Assembly (NCBI RefSeq): GCF_000284595.1
Contig: NC_017671.1
Span: 1,645,001-1,709,000 of the forward strand
Direction of reading: 5' to 3'
Length of the DNA stretch: 64,000 nt
Origin: Stenotrophomonas maltophilia D457
GTDB lineage: Bacteria; Pseudomonadota; Gammaproteobacteria; Xanthomonadales; Xanthomonadaceae
The notes beneath the pieces are model-generated. The model worked only from the letters and a program-made list of their open reading frames with translations, was not told the origin of the DNA and searched no databases. Shown one piece after another: positions 54,052 to 62,905 of this stretch; the first letter of the stretch is position 1, and each line of letters begins with the position of its first letter. The position numbers and the translations under genes were made by a program.

Positions 54052-56676
54052 GTGGCAAGCATACGTTCGGAGTACCACCGGTTCCTGGCGCACTTGACGC
54101 AGCGGCACGTGCACGACGACGTGCGCCGGCTGGCGCACCTGGTGCTCGATCACCTGCAGCCACTGGCCGAGGTCGGTGCTGCACGCCGGGGGCGCTCCAC
54201 GCGCTTGGCGCCGCTGGCCATCGCGCATCTGGCGCAGATGCCTGTCGCCTACGACGGGGACGCGCGCGGCCCCGAAAACGGGCCGGCGCTCGGGCGACTG
54301 CACCAGCTCGAAGTCGGGCCGTTTCGAGGATTCATGCGGCAGGAGACGTTCGACCTCAGCCATGACATCACCTTGGTCTACGGTGCCAACGGCACCGGCA
54401 AGAGCAGCTTCTGCGAAGCCTTGGAAGTGGCGATGCTCGGTTCGATCAGCGAAGCGCAGGCCAAGCGGGTCGACCAGCGGACGTACTGCAACAACGCTCG
54501 CCTGCGCCGCCACATCGCGCCAGTCCTGTCGTCTACGGCGGCGGGCGAGGCGCAGGCCGTCCAGCCCGACGAAGCTGAGTATCGCTTCTGCTTCATCGAG
54601 AAGAACCGCCTCGACGATTTCGCCCGAATCGCCGCGCGGACCCCGAGCGATCAGCGCCAGCTCATCGCCACCCTGTTCGGCGTGGACCAGTTCAGCGAGT
54701 TCGTGCGCGGCTTCAACCCCTCGCTCGATCAGGACCTGATGCTTGCCGGCGTGCAGGCGGCGCAGCTGGCGCAGCGTCGCCTGCAGTTGGCGAACTCCGA
54801 ACAGACCATCGCCGCCTACCCGCAGAAGATCGCAGCGGTCGAGGGCCTGGAACAAGCTTTGGCGCAGCGCATGTCACCTGGCGCGACCTATCAAACCTGC
54901 GTGGACTGGCTGCTGGGTACGCCGCAGCAGCAAGGACGGCTACCGTATGTCCAGGCTCAGCTGGACGCCAACCCGCCTGCCATTCACGAGGTGACCCAGG
55001 CCCGCCTGCAAGCGTTGCTGGCAGAGGCCTACCGCGTCCAGGGACTGTGGCAAGCGTCTTCCGCGCAACTCGCGGCCCGCGCCGGCGAGGTGTCGTACGC
55101 GAAGCTCTACGAGGCCGTGCAAGCGTTGGCGGACGGGGCGACCGCGTGTCCGGCATGTGGAACCGAACTGGCCGCCGTGGCGCAGGACCCGTTCGCCAGG
55201 GCGCGAATGGGCCTGGAGCAGCTCGCGCAACTGGCCGTCCTGCAGCAGCAGGAGGCCGGGCATCGGACGCAGTTGAGCGAGGCGGTCCGAGCGCTGTGTG
55301 ACGAAATGCGCCGCGTGGTGGCGGCGGCTGGGGTCGCTTGTCCTGCCGAATCGCAGGCCGCGGGCCTGCCACTGCTGCCTCCCACGTCGGCGGGCAATTG
55401 GCTCGGCGGCGGGGTGAATGGGGACCAGCGCGCCTGGCAAGCCCTCTTACGGATCGCACAGATCATCGAAGGCTTCGACGCGCAGGCGCGCGACGTGAAT
55501 GCCCAGCGCGGCGCGATGGCCCAGGAGCGGGACCGCCTGCAACAGCATCAGCTGGAGATCGAACGGCTGCGGACCATGCGCACGACTGCGGATCAGGAGC
55601 TGGCGGCCGCCCGCCAAACCGTGGCCCAATTCGACGACGCGAACCGCGGCCTGATCCAGGCGGCCACGGACGAAATGCCGGTGGTGGTGCACCATCAGCG
55701 GGTCAAGGCCGCCTACGACGGCTTCCTGCCCGAGATTCAGGCATACCTGACCGCTCTGCCGGGGGTTCTGCTACAGGGGCTGGGAGACCAAGCCCGCCAT
55801 CTCTACAACGCATTCAACCGGGCCGATCCGCCCGGCGATCTGCTGCACGCGCTGTGGTTGCCCGTGGCCGAGAACGGCAAGATCGAGGTGGAGTTCGCCG
55901 GCGAGCCGGGCGCGCGCTACGACGCGTTGATCGTCTTCAGCGAAGGGCACATCAAATGCCTGGGCCTGGCGATTCTGCTTGCCAAGAACCTCGCGCAGGG
56001 CTGCCCCGTGGTCATATTCGATGACGTCGTCAACGCGATCGACGACGACCATCGCGATGGCATCTGGCGTACCTTCTTCGAGGACGGTTTGCTCCACGGC
56101 AAGCAGGTTATCCTCACCTCGCACGCAGAGGAGTTCCTGCACCGCATCCAGCAGGAGTTGGGCGTGCGCCGCGCCGCGGCCATTAAGCGCTACAAGTTTC
56201 TCCCGCATCAGGGAGAGCACGAACTGCGGGTCGACAGCGACCCGCCAGCGAAGAACTATGTTCTTCTGGCCCAGCAGGCGTTGGCGGCTGACGAGAAACG
56301 CGAGGCACTGCGTCAGGCCCGGCCGGCGCTGGAGAGTCTGACGGACCGCCTGTGGACGTGGCTGGGTCGGCGGGCGGACGGCCGGATCGACATCAAGCTG
56401 AGCGGGCCCCGCGCGCCTTGGGAGCTGAACAATAAATGCACCAAGTTGCGGTCGGCCGTCGAGCGTATCGCGGCGCAACATGCGGGTGCGCCGGATGCCG
56501 TAGGGGCGTTGGTCCGGCTGCTCAATGTCAGCGGTACGAGTATTGAATGGGGTTACCTCAATAGCGGTGTGCACGACGCTCAGCGCGATCATGAGTTTGA
56601 TCGGGCGACGGTAAGAACGGTCGTCGAGGCGGTTACGGCGTTGGATGCTGCTCTTGATACCCTGCAGAACCGATGA
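54052..56676 (+). CDS. SMC/RecF-like ATPase with zinc-hook-type CxxC
   Basis: 874 residues from a GTG, 9 bases after the nucC stop with GAGGGG as ribosome site. After about 85 residues comes an AAA_23-like head: Walker A GANGTGKS (111-118). A coiled-coil arm (residues about 230-340) leads to C366-P-A-C369 as a possible hook, then a second arm (380-540). The closing head has an ABC signature-like SEGHIKCLGLA (630-640) and Walker B CPVVIFDDVVNAID (651-664), with a His switch TSHAEEF. Relatives act in DNA end sensing or defence. It is not a standard CBASS gene. A partner nuclease gene is not seen unless NucC serves. Confidence 0.8.
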   Translation: MASIRSEYHRFLAHLTQRHVHDDVRRLAHLVLDHLQPLAEVGAARRGRSTRLAPLAIAHLAQMPVAYDGDARGPENGPALGRLHQLEVGPFRGFMRQETFDLSHDITLVYGANGTGKSSFCEALEVAMLGSISEAQAKRVDQRTYCNNARLRRHIAPVLSSTAAGEAQAVQPDEAEYRFCFIEKNRLDDFARIAARTPSDQRQLIATLFGVDQFSEFVRGFNPSLDQDLMLAGVQAAQLAQRRLQLANSEQTIAAYPQKIAAVEGLEQALAQRMSPGATYQTCVDWLLGTPQQQGRLPYVQAQLDANPPAIHEVTQARLQALLAEAYRVQGLWQASSAQLAARAGEVSYAKLYEAVQALADGATACPACGTELAAVAQDPFARARMGLEQLAQLAVLQQQEAGHRTQLSEAVRALCDEMRRVVAAAGVACPAESQAAGLPLLPPTSAGNWLGGGVNGDQRAWQALLRIAQIIEGFDAQARDVNAQRGAMAQERDRLQQHQLEIERLRTMRTTADQELAAARQTVAQFDDANRGLIQAATDEMPVVVHHQRVKAAYDGFLPEIQAYLTALPGVLLQGLGDQARHLYNAFNRADPPGDLLHALWLPVAENGKIEVEFAGEPGARYDALIVFSEGHIKCLGLAILLAKNLAQGCPVVIFDDVVNAIDDDHRDGIWRTFFEDGLLHGKQVILTSHAEEFLHRIQQELGVRRAAAIKRYKFLPHQGEHELRVDSDPPAKNYVLLAQQALAADEKREALRQARPALESLTDRLWTWLGRRADGRIDIKLSGPRAPWELNNKCTKLRSAVERIAAQHAGAPDAVGALVRLLNVSGTSIEWGYLNSGVHDAQRDHEFDRATVRTVVEAVTALDAALDTLQNR

Positions 56677-56716
56677 ACGGCACACGGCTTTGCAGAGCCG
56701 TGCCGCCCGTGTCACC

Positions 56717-57466
56717 TCATAAGTACTTCTTGAAGCTGCCTGCGGTCAGGCTGACTGCCATCCCCAGCAACGCCGCGCTGGGCAGCAGGATGACCAGAGG
56801 ATGCACCGATATGGGCAGAGCGAGATAGGTGACCCAAGGCAGCACGGCCAACGGCATCAGGCTGGCCTTCGCGCGGTGGTAGATGAAGCCGAATTCGCGG
56901 CCCGCGCCGAACCGGCGCACATCCCGTCGCACCAGGCCGTCAATCAGGCCGACGAATGCCGCCGTGAGGATCAGCGGCAGCGTGAGCACCAGGACCAGCA
57001 GGCGCACCAGGAAGGTGAGCGTCGTGAAGGCCGCAGCGATCAGGTAGCTTTCGGCCCAGACATAGACTTGGCTGATGTAGTAGCGGAAGTTGCGGCTCTG
57101 CCCGTGGCTGGGCGCGCGGACGCGCTCGGCGGTCTGGCTCATGCGCTCCAGCAACCCCGAGCGCACGAACACCCACTCGTACCCGGTATCCACCAACTCG
57201 TGCGCCGTGCGCCCGGGCTCCTGTACCACCACGCTGCGCGTGAAGTGGTTGGACAGGTGCCCGAGTTCGTACCGCAGCATCTGCTGGGAGTGGCGCCAGC
57301 CCTGGTCCTTCCAGAACAGGTGCATGCCGGCGCACTCCACCACGATCGAGAACAGCAGCGAGCCAATGAGCACCCCGAGCAGCCGGAACGGTAAGGTGAT
57401 GGTGCCGACGATCAAGCCTTGGCGATGGTTCTGCTCCCGCTGCGCGGTCGAGGCGGCATCCTTCAT
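56717..57466 (-). CDS. ICE membrane protein, PFL_4697 family (TIGR03747)
   Basis: 249 residues, with membrane segments near 25-45, 155-190 (YLIAAAFTTLTFLVRLLVLV) and 210-245. The family core is EWVFVRSGLLERM and FRYYISQVYVWAESYL. The start ATG at 57464-57466 overlaps the traD stop by 4 bases. It probably works with TraD at the inner membrane. Downstream on its strand lies the defence island, where related elements continue with the RAQPRD gene. Confidence 0.88.
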   Translation of the reverse strand: MKDAASTAQREQNHRQGLIVGTITLPFRLLGVLIGSLLFSIVVECAGMHLFWKDQGWRHSQQMLRYELGHLSNHFTRSVVVQEPGRTAHELVDTGYEWVFVRSGLLERMSQTAERVRAPSHGQSRNFRYYISQVYVWAESYLIAAAFTTLTFLVRLLVLVLTLPLILTAAFVGLIDGLVRRDVRRFGAGREFGFIYHRAKASLMPLAVLPWVTYLALPISVHPLVILLPSAALLGMAVSLTAGSFKKYL

Positions 57467-59655
57467 GGCACGGCCTCGTTGCCCGCGCCATCGTCGGCGC
57501 CGGTGGCCACCGCGCCGGGCTCGGCCGCAGCGGCATCGTCCAGCAGGTCGTCGGGCAAGGCCGCATCCTGCAAGGCCGACGAGCTGGTGAACTCCCACCA
57601 CTGCGTGGCCTCGCTGTAGCTCTGGCGCATGTACCCGGCCAGTTGCTGCAGGTCCGCCGGCATCACTTCATCCGGGTCCGGCGCCGGCAGCGGCATACGC
57701 ACCTTCCAGAGCTGGCCGCCCTGCAGCAGCGCGAAGCACTGGCCCTTGGGCAGGCCGACGACGTGTGACGGCTCGATCATCGGCACGCTGGCCATGCTGA
57801 TGCGGTCCTGGGTGTTCGACGTGAAATCCGTCGCGCCGCGGATGTCTGAGCTGTCCGTCGCGCCCGAGACGATGGTGGTTGTATAGACCTCGACCTTCGG
57901 CAACTGCCTCGTCAGCAGTTCCGCGGTGGCCGTCTCGCGCACGCGCAACATGAATAAATTGTTGAAATTCCCGATCACTTGGCCGGCCTTCGCGCGATTT
58001 CCGATGCGGGCCTCGATGTCCGAGAGCGTCTGCGTGTACGCCGTGACTTGCAGGCCGGCACCGCCGCCCTTGTTGATGAGCGGGATGAATTCATCGCCCA
58101 TCAGTTCATTGAATTCGTCCGCGTGCACGTTGATCGGCACGCGAGCGCCAGCCACTGCGCCGGGCAGGCCATCGTCGATTCCGTGCTTGTAGATGTGTCC
58201 GGCCACCGAAACCAGGTCAGAGAACATCGAATTGCCGACCGCTGCGGCGACCTCGGCGTCAGACAACGCATCCAGACCCACATAGACGATGGCCCGCTTT
58301 CGGATGACCTGCATCCAGTCGAAGATCGGGCGCGGGTCGGCCAGGTCGGAGTAGTTCGGCGCCAGGAGCTGGGCGATCTTGCCGCTCGTGAGCTTTTCCA
58401 GCAGCGGCAGCAGCGATGCAACGATCTTGTCGAAGTAGGTCTTGTCGTAGCGCACCGCCGAGCGCAGGCCATCGAGCACAGGGTCGTAGTTGCGCGCCTG
58501 GGAGAGGTATTGCTCCAGCGCCACCACACGCTTCTCGCGCCCGATCATGTTCCTTGGGATGTTCTTCTCGTTGAGCTTGGCCTCGATCTGGACGATCACC
58601 TCCCAGGCCTTGGGCTCCGTCTTGGCAAAGTAGTGCTGGGCGTACTCAATGAACAGCGCGTCGATGTTGATGACGTGGCGCTGGATCAGCATGTAGTCCG
58701 GGCGCTGCCCCAGTTCCACCAGGGCGCGGGCGATGATGTTCACGAAGCGCCATGCGAACTCGCGGAACGCCGCGCTGTTGCCTTCGCCGGAGAGCTGCCC
58801 CGCGATGCGTGTCGCCACTTCCGAGATCCGACCGAAGCGGCCCACGGCGTTGTAGCGGGCGCTGATTTCCGGCCAGCCCAAGTGGAAGATGTAGAACTCG
58901 CCTTCGCGGCCAGCGCGCTGGGCTTCGACGTACATCCGTTTCAAGAGATCGGCATCCCCCTTGGGGTCGATGACGATGACGACCTCATGCTCGCCGGCAG
59001 CATTCCTGCGACGGATGTCCTGCGTGACGAACAACTCGGCCAGGCGCGTCTTGCCCACCCGCGTGGTGCCCAGCACCAGCGAGTGCCCGACGCGCTCGCC
59101 CAGCGGCAGGCTGACGTCCACTTCGTCGGGCTCGATGCCGTGCAGCCTTGGCAGGCCGCCGACAGGCGGCAACGGGCGCACGGGGTTGAAAGGCGCGTCC
59201 CAGCCGGTGAGCTTCGGCAGGCGCGAGAGCGGCAATGGCGCGAACTCCAGCCGTTCCTCCAGGCGCCTGGTCAGCCGGTAGGCCGGCGTCGGCTCGACGT
59301 AGCGGCGGAACTCGGGCCGGTACGTCTGCATCAGCCGATGCGTGTGCTTCTGCTCCCAGAGAAAGCCGCGCCCCACGAATAGGCGCTGCTGGCTGACCGG
59401 CACGTCCTTGCTGGTCATCACGTAACGCGGCAGACGGCGGATGTTGCGCCGGTAGCGCAGGATGATGCGGGCATCGCGGTAGCGGATCGCGCCGTAGGCG
59501 CCGAACGCCAAGGCGCTGCCGATGCCCATGGCCGGGCTCAGCGCGAGCGACCATGGGGCCACCAGGCACAGAAACGCGGCGCCTGCACACGCCGCGACGG
59601 TGTATAGCTCCACCGCTGGGCGTAGCAGAACCTCGACCGGCTGTTTGCCCGACAT
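57463..59655 (-). CDS. traD: TraD/TraG-type coupling protein (T4CP), PFGI-1 class
   Basis: 730 residues. Two N-terminal membrane segments (residues 18-60) are followed by Walker A GTTRVGKT (196-203), Walker B VIVIDPKGDADLLKRM and the C-terminal NTPase motif AYTQTLSDIEAR. It links the relaxase-DNA complex to the secretion channel. An acidic/Ala-rich C-terminus (DDLLDDAAAAEPGAVATGAD) may contact the relaxosome. Confidence 0.93.
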   Translation of the reverse strand: MSGKQPVEVLLRPAVELYTVAACAGAAFLCLVAPWSLALSPAMGIGSALAFGAYGAIRYRDARIILRYRRNIRRLPRYVMTSKDVPVSQQRLFVGRGFLWEQKHTHRLMQTYRPEFRRYVEPTPAYRLTRRLEERLEFAPLPLSRLPKLTGWDAPFNPVRPLPPVGGLPRLHGIEPDEVDVSLPLGERVGHSLVLGTTRVGKTRLAELFVTQDIRRRNAAGEHEVVIVIDPKGDADLLKRMYVEAQRAGREGEFYIFHLGWPEISARYNAVGRFGRISEVATRIAGQLSGEGNSAAFREFAWRFVNIIARALVELGQRPDYMLIQRHVINIDALFIEYAQHYFAKTEPKAWEVIVQIEAKLNEKNIPRNMIGREKRVVALEQYLSQARNYDPVLDGLRSAVRYDKTYFDKIVASLLPLLEKLTSGKIAQLLAPNYSDLADPRPIFDWMQVIRKRAIVYVGLDALSDAEVAAAVGNSMFSDLVSVAGHIYKHGIDDGLPGAVAGARVPINVHADEFNELMGDEFIPLINKGGGAGLQVTAYTQTLSDIEARIGNRAKAGQVIGNFNNLFMLRVRETATAELLTRQLPKVEVYTTTIVSGATDSSDIRGATDFTSNTQDRISMASVPMIEPSHVVGLPKGQCFALLQGGQLWKVRMPLPAPDPDEVMPADLQQLAGYMRQSYSEATQWWEFTSSSALQDAALPDDLLDDAAAAEPGAVATGADDGAGNEAVP

Positions 59656-59659
59656 GGCT

Positions 59660-60208
59660 TCATTGCTCGATGCCGGTGGCCGTGATCAGCGCCGGGTAGT
59701 GCCGCAGGCCCAGGCGATCGGCCAGGTCGTCGCCGGCCACGGGCGCGAGCGGCACGCCCGGCACCAGGGCGCGCAGCCGCGCCAGGCCCTGCGCGGTCTC
59801 GACGTTGACGACCAGGCCGACCGCGCCACGTTCGCGCAAAGCGGCGGCGCGGCGCTGCAACCAGGCCCGGGAAGCCTCGTCGTCGCCGATGACCACGAAC
59901 GGCCGCAGGCCGGGCGCTTCGATCACCCGTCGCGCGACGGTGCCGGGCGTGAGCTTGGCGCTGCGCACCGGCAGCATCGCGGCTTCGTCCGCCCGTGTGG
60001 CAGGAACCTGGGGCGTCGGGATGGACGGCCGCGCCGGTGCGTTGGCGCGCGGCTGGAGATTCAGGGCTTCGTAGTACGGCAATGCCGACGTGCCGCCACG
60101 GTCCTCGACAACGATCAGTGGCTCGCCGGCACGCGAGGCCAGCGGCAGGCCTGACAGCAGCATGAGTAGGCCCGTGAACGCGAGATGGGCGGGATGGGGT
60201 TTCGTCAT
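59660..60208 (-). CDS. ICE protein, PFL_4695 family (TIGR03765)
   Basis: 182 residues with signal peptide (LLMLLSGLPLASRAGEP), then LIVVEDRGGTSALPYYEALN and a second part RPFVVIGDDEASRAWLQRRA ending RLGLRHYPALITATGIEQ. Exported, role unknown. The ATG at 60206-60208 overlaps the upstream transglycosylase stop by 4 bases. It lies 4 bases before traD. Confidence 0.85.
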   Translation of the reverse strand: MTKPHPAHLAFTGLLMLLSGLPLASRAGEPLIVVEDRGGTSALPYYEALNLQPRANAPARPSIPTPQVPATRADEAAMLPVRSAKLTPGTVARRVIEAPGLRPFVVIGDDEASRAWLQRRAAALRERGAVGLVVNVETAQGLARLRALVPGVPLAPVAGDDLADRLGLRHYPALITATGIEQ

Positions 60209-60774
60209 GGGGAGGTCTCCTGGCGCGCCGCGAGGACCGCGGCGGCTGGTCGCGTGCCCTGCACGCGGGCAAGGTGGCGCGACACGCTGCGCCGATAGCG
60301 GGCGGCGGGCTCGCCGCCTGCGGGGCGGTGGTAGCGGCCGATCGCCAGCAGCCAGTCCTCGCCGGGGGTGTGCTGCTCCTTCAGGATCTCGGCGGCAACG
60401 GCCAGGTTGCGATACGGATCCAGCAGGTCGCACGCGCCGGTAAAGCGGTGCTTGTGGTAGCCGAGGTTGATCTGGCCCAGGCCCGCATCAATGCGCGTGT
60501 GCGGCGTGGCGCGCATCGCCTGCTGCAGGCCAGCGCAGGCGTCGGCGCGCGTGGCGAAGCGGCGCGACTGGCCGGCGACGTTGAGGGACCACGGCCACGG
60601 CACCAGGCGCCCGTTGCGCCGGATGCCGCTCTCCTGCAAGGCCACGGCGTAGAGCACGGTCGAGGGGATGCCTGCGCGCTGGGCGGCAAGCTGGTAAGCC
60701 GGTGGCGGAACCTCCTGGGCCAGGGCGGCAACGGCATACAGGCCGGCAGTGAGCACCAGTGCGCGCAGGGGCAT
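60205..60774 (-). CDS. Lytic transglycosylase (SLT domain)
   Basis: 189 residues; a signal peptide (TAGLYAVAALAQE) leads to a goose-lysozyme-like SLT domain: VLYAVALQESGIRRNG with the catalytic Glu, then DAGLGQINLGYHKHR and DPYRNLAVAAEILKEQ. It opens the peptidoglycan locally so the transfer apparatus can pass. The ATG at 60774 gives a normal signal peptide; 3 bases separate it from the preceding stop. Confidence 0.9.
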   Translation of the reverse strand: MPLRALVLTAGLYAVAALAQEVPPPAYQLAAQRAGIPSTVLYAVALQESGIRRNGRLVPWPWSLNVAGQSRRFATRADACAGLQQAMRATPHTRIDAGLGQINLGYHKHRFTGACDLLDPYRNLAVAAEILKEQHTPGEDWLLAIGRYHRPAGGEPAARYRRSVSRHLARVQGTRPAAAVLAARQETSP

Positions 60775-60776
60775 GG

Positions 60777-61514
60777 CTACGGCTGGCGCTGCCATTGGCC
60801 GTTCACTTCGCGCACGGCGGCGGGCAGATCGCCGGGCAGGCCCAGTGACAGCCAGCGGCCGCCGTCGTGGTTGAGCGTGATGCTGCCGGCGCGCACGCGC
60901 GCCGGGTCGATCTGCGCGCGCTTGGCCCAGTCGCGGATGCGCGCGTCATCCTGGCGGCTGCCCACCATGTACAGGTCGAACTCCGCGCCCGAGGATTGCA
61001 GGCGCTGCACGAGCTGTCCGCAGGCTGCGCAGCCGTCCTTGACGAACACCGCCATGCGGCCGCTGCCGCGCAAGGGACTGCTGGATGGGCCGGCGCCCGG
61101 CTTGTCGTCGGGCAGGTTCACGCGCTGCATCCCCGGATTCAGGCGCTGCCAGGCCTCGTCGTAGGCGCGCTGGTAGGCGAGCAGCTTCTCGACGCGGCGC
61201 GCTTCCACCTGCACCTGCAGTTCCGCATAGCGGCGCCGTTCTTCGTCCGTGCGAGCTTCGATGCCCAGGGCGGACAGCGGGTCCAGGTTGGGCGAGTAGA
61301 TACCCAGCGGCCCATCCATCAGCTCGCGGTAGCGTGCCCATTCTTGTGGCTGCAAGCCCCATTCGGTTGCCACCCGGTCGTCCAGCACGCGGGCGGCCAG
61401 CGGGCGCTCCTGGCTCTGTGCGTTGCGCGCCGAGGTCGTTGCGGGCTGCTGCGCCCAGGCGGGCCATTGCGACGACGCCACCAGGACCGCGAAAAGGAGG
61501 ATCGACGGCTTCAT
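60777..61514 (-). CDS. ICE protein, PFL_4693 family (TIGR03759)
   Basis: 245 residues with signal peptide (SILLFAVLVASSQWPAWAQ). The N-terminal half has WGLQPQEWARYRELMDGPLG, the hallmark of the family. The C-terminal half looks thioredoxin-like with MAVFVKDGCAACGQLV (CxxC) and a cis-Pro-free end. It is probably a periplasmic assembly factor for the mating apparatus. Confidence 0.87.
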   Translation of the reverse strand: MKPSILLFAVLVASSQWPAWAQQPATTSARNAQSQERPLAARVLDDRVATEWGLQPQEWARYRELMDGPLGIYSPNLDPLSALGIEARTDEERRRYAELQVQVEARRVEKLLAYQRAYDEAWQRLNPGMQRVNLPDDKPGAGPSSSPLRGSGRMAVFVKDGCAACGQLVQRLQSSGAEFDLYMVGSRQDDARIRDWAKRAQIDPARVRAGSITLNHDGGRWLSLGLPGDLPAAVREVNGQWQRQP

Positions 61515-61526
61515 GGGGTGCTCCGG

Positions 61527-62171
61527 TCAGGGAATCGCCACGCGGCGGGTCTGGTTGCCGGCCTGGAACACTGCGGTGTTGCCCTCGATCGCCTGCAGGC
61601 GCCACGGGCCGACCGCATCCCCGGGCAGCAGCACCTGAAGTTGGGCGGGCGTGAAGTCCCCGATGCTCGGCGCGACGGACACGCTGCGCTGGCCGGCGCG
61701 CAGTTCGGCGCCGACGACGCGGAATGGCAGCGGCGGCAGCTCGGTCTTGGAGGCGGCGGACGTGCGCGATGCGCGCCGCTGGGCGGGTGCGGTGGCACGC
61801 GCGGCGGCTTGGCGCGCCTTGATCTGCTCGACCTCCGCGCGCAGCGCCTGGAGGTCGTCGGCCGCTGCGTAGCCACTGAGAGATTTCTCGACCTGGGCCG
61901 CGCGTGCTTCCAGAATCTGGCGGGTGTCTTTGAGGTCAGCGTCCGTCGCGACGGCCGGGCGCTGCTGGATGGCCTCGATCGTCTCGGCCAAGCCAGTTGC
62001 CTGCGCTTCCAGGCGTTGCAGGCGGGAATCCAGCCGCTCCTGGTCGGCCTGGTCGCTGAGGGCCTGGTAGCCCAGGGCCGCCAAGACGCTGAGGAAGATC
62101 AACCAGAGCCACATCAGGCTCTGCACCACCACGGCGGCGGTCGATCGCTGGGCAGGTTGCGGGGCGTTCAT
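61527..62171 (-). CDS. Membrane-anchored coiled-coil ICE protein
   Basis: 214 residues: one N-terminal membrane helix (SLMWLWLIFLSVLAALGYQA), a coiled coil (DSRLQRLEAQATGLAETIEA, then LRAEVEQIKARQAA) and a small C-terminal domain (FRVVGAELRAGQRSVSVAP, LLPGDAVGPWRL). The layout recalls PilP/TcpP-type pilus scaffold proteins. In this class the gene lies between the PilL and PFL_4693 genes. It overlaps pilL by 4 bases. The function is not known. Confidence 0.78.
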   Translation of the reverse strand: MNAPQPAQRSTAAVVVQSLMWLWLIFLSVLAALGYQALSDQADQERLDSRLQRLEAQATGLAETIEAIQQRPAVATDADLKDTRQILEARAAQVEKSLSGYAAADDLQALRAEVEQIKARQAAARATAPAQRRASRTSAASKTELPPLPFRVVGAELRAGQRSVSVAPSIGDFTPAQLQVLLPGDAVGPWRLQAIEGNTAVFQAGNQTRRVAIP

Positions 62172-62767
62172 GGCTGGCCTCCCGAAACCATGGGTGCCAG
62201 CGGGAACGTCTGCACCGCCTCGGTGGCGGGTGGCTCGGATGGGGACTCGGCGACCGCGCGATCGCCGGGCCGCTCGAAGCAGATTTGCCGTGCGCGGTCA
62301 TCCGCGTGCAGTTCCCAGGCCGGGCCAGCCAGCGTGAGCAGCGCATCGCGCAAGGTCATGGGGCCGAGGTGCAGGTGTACCGCCGGCAACGGCAGCGCGT
62401 ACAGCTCGATCACGGCATGCGCGGTCTGGCACAGGCCATAGCCGCTGCGTTTGAGCACGTGCCGAAGCCCATCCCCGACCGTGGCGCGGGCATCCTCGGG
62501 CATGGACACGTCGATGGTCTGCAACAACAGGTCGCGCTGCGCCGCCATGGGTGCCAGTTCGACCAGTGTGTAGCGGGCGTAGCGCACGACCGGGATGTAC
62601 TCGGAAGCCTCGGGTTCAGGCGCGGCCAAGACTTCCGCGATGGTGTCGGGCGCGACCGGCGCAGTCGTCGTCGCGCAGCCACCGGCCAGCACCGACCACA
62701 GCAGGCCGAGAAATCCCGCCAGAAGGCGGCGTTCGGGATAGTGAAACCACGGTGGAGAGGGGCACAT
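62168..62767 (-). CDS. pilL: PilL-like ICE lipoprotein, PFGI-1 class
   Basis: 199 residues with a lipobox (LLWSVLAGGC) and EASEYIPVVRYARYTLVELA, the standard start of the PilL N-terminal domain. A secretin-side STN-like part follows: VGDGLRHVLKRSGYGLC and LRDALLTLAGPAWEL. Related elements use it as the start of a type IV pilus or transfer gene block. It heads the transcript that runs to TraD. Confidence 0.85.
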   Translation of the reverse strand: MCPSPPWFHYPERRLLAGFLGLLWSVLAGGCATTTAPVAPDTIAEVLAAPEPEASEYIPVVRYARYTLVELAPMAAQRDLLLQTIDVSMPEDARATVGDGLRHVLKRSGYGLCQTAHAVIELYALPLPAVHLHLGPMTLRDALLTLAGPAWELHADDRARQICFERPGDRAVAESPSEPPATEAVQTFPLAPMVSGGQP

Positions 62768-62867
62768 AGCTCGGCGTCCTGAAACATCCAGCCCTCACCA
62801 TCGCCGCTCAGGCCGCGAGCGGCAGCAAACAATGCGAACCAGGCAGCGTCCGATTTACCGGGAGCGG

Positions 62868-62893
62868 CAAAAAAAACGGCCCCGAAGGGCCGT
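62868..62893 (-). terminator. Intrinsic terminator after the helicase gene
   Basis: On the minus strand: ACGGCCC, loop TTCG, GGGCCGT (62893-62876), then a T run (62875-62868). It lies 13 bases past the helicase stop and separates it from pilL. Confidence 0.88.
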
Positions 62894-62905
62894 AAGTGGA
62901 ACGTG

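Noticed and set aside
54052-56676. Assigning the large ATPase to a named system such as Wadjet, Gabija or Lamassu
   Set aside because: The partner genes that define those systems are absent, so only the ATPase type can be stated.
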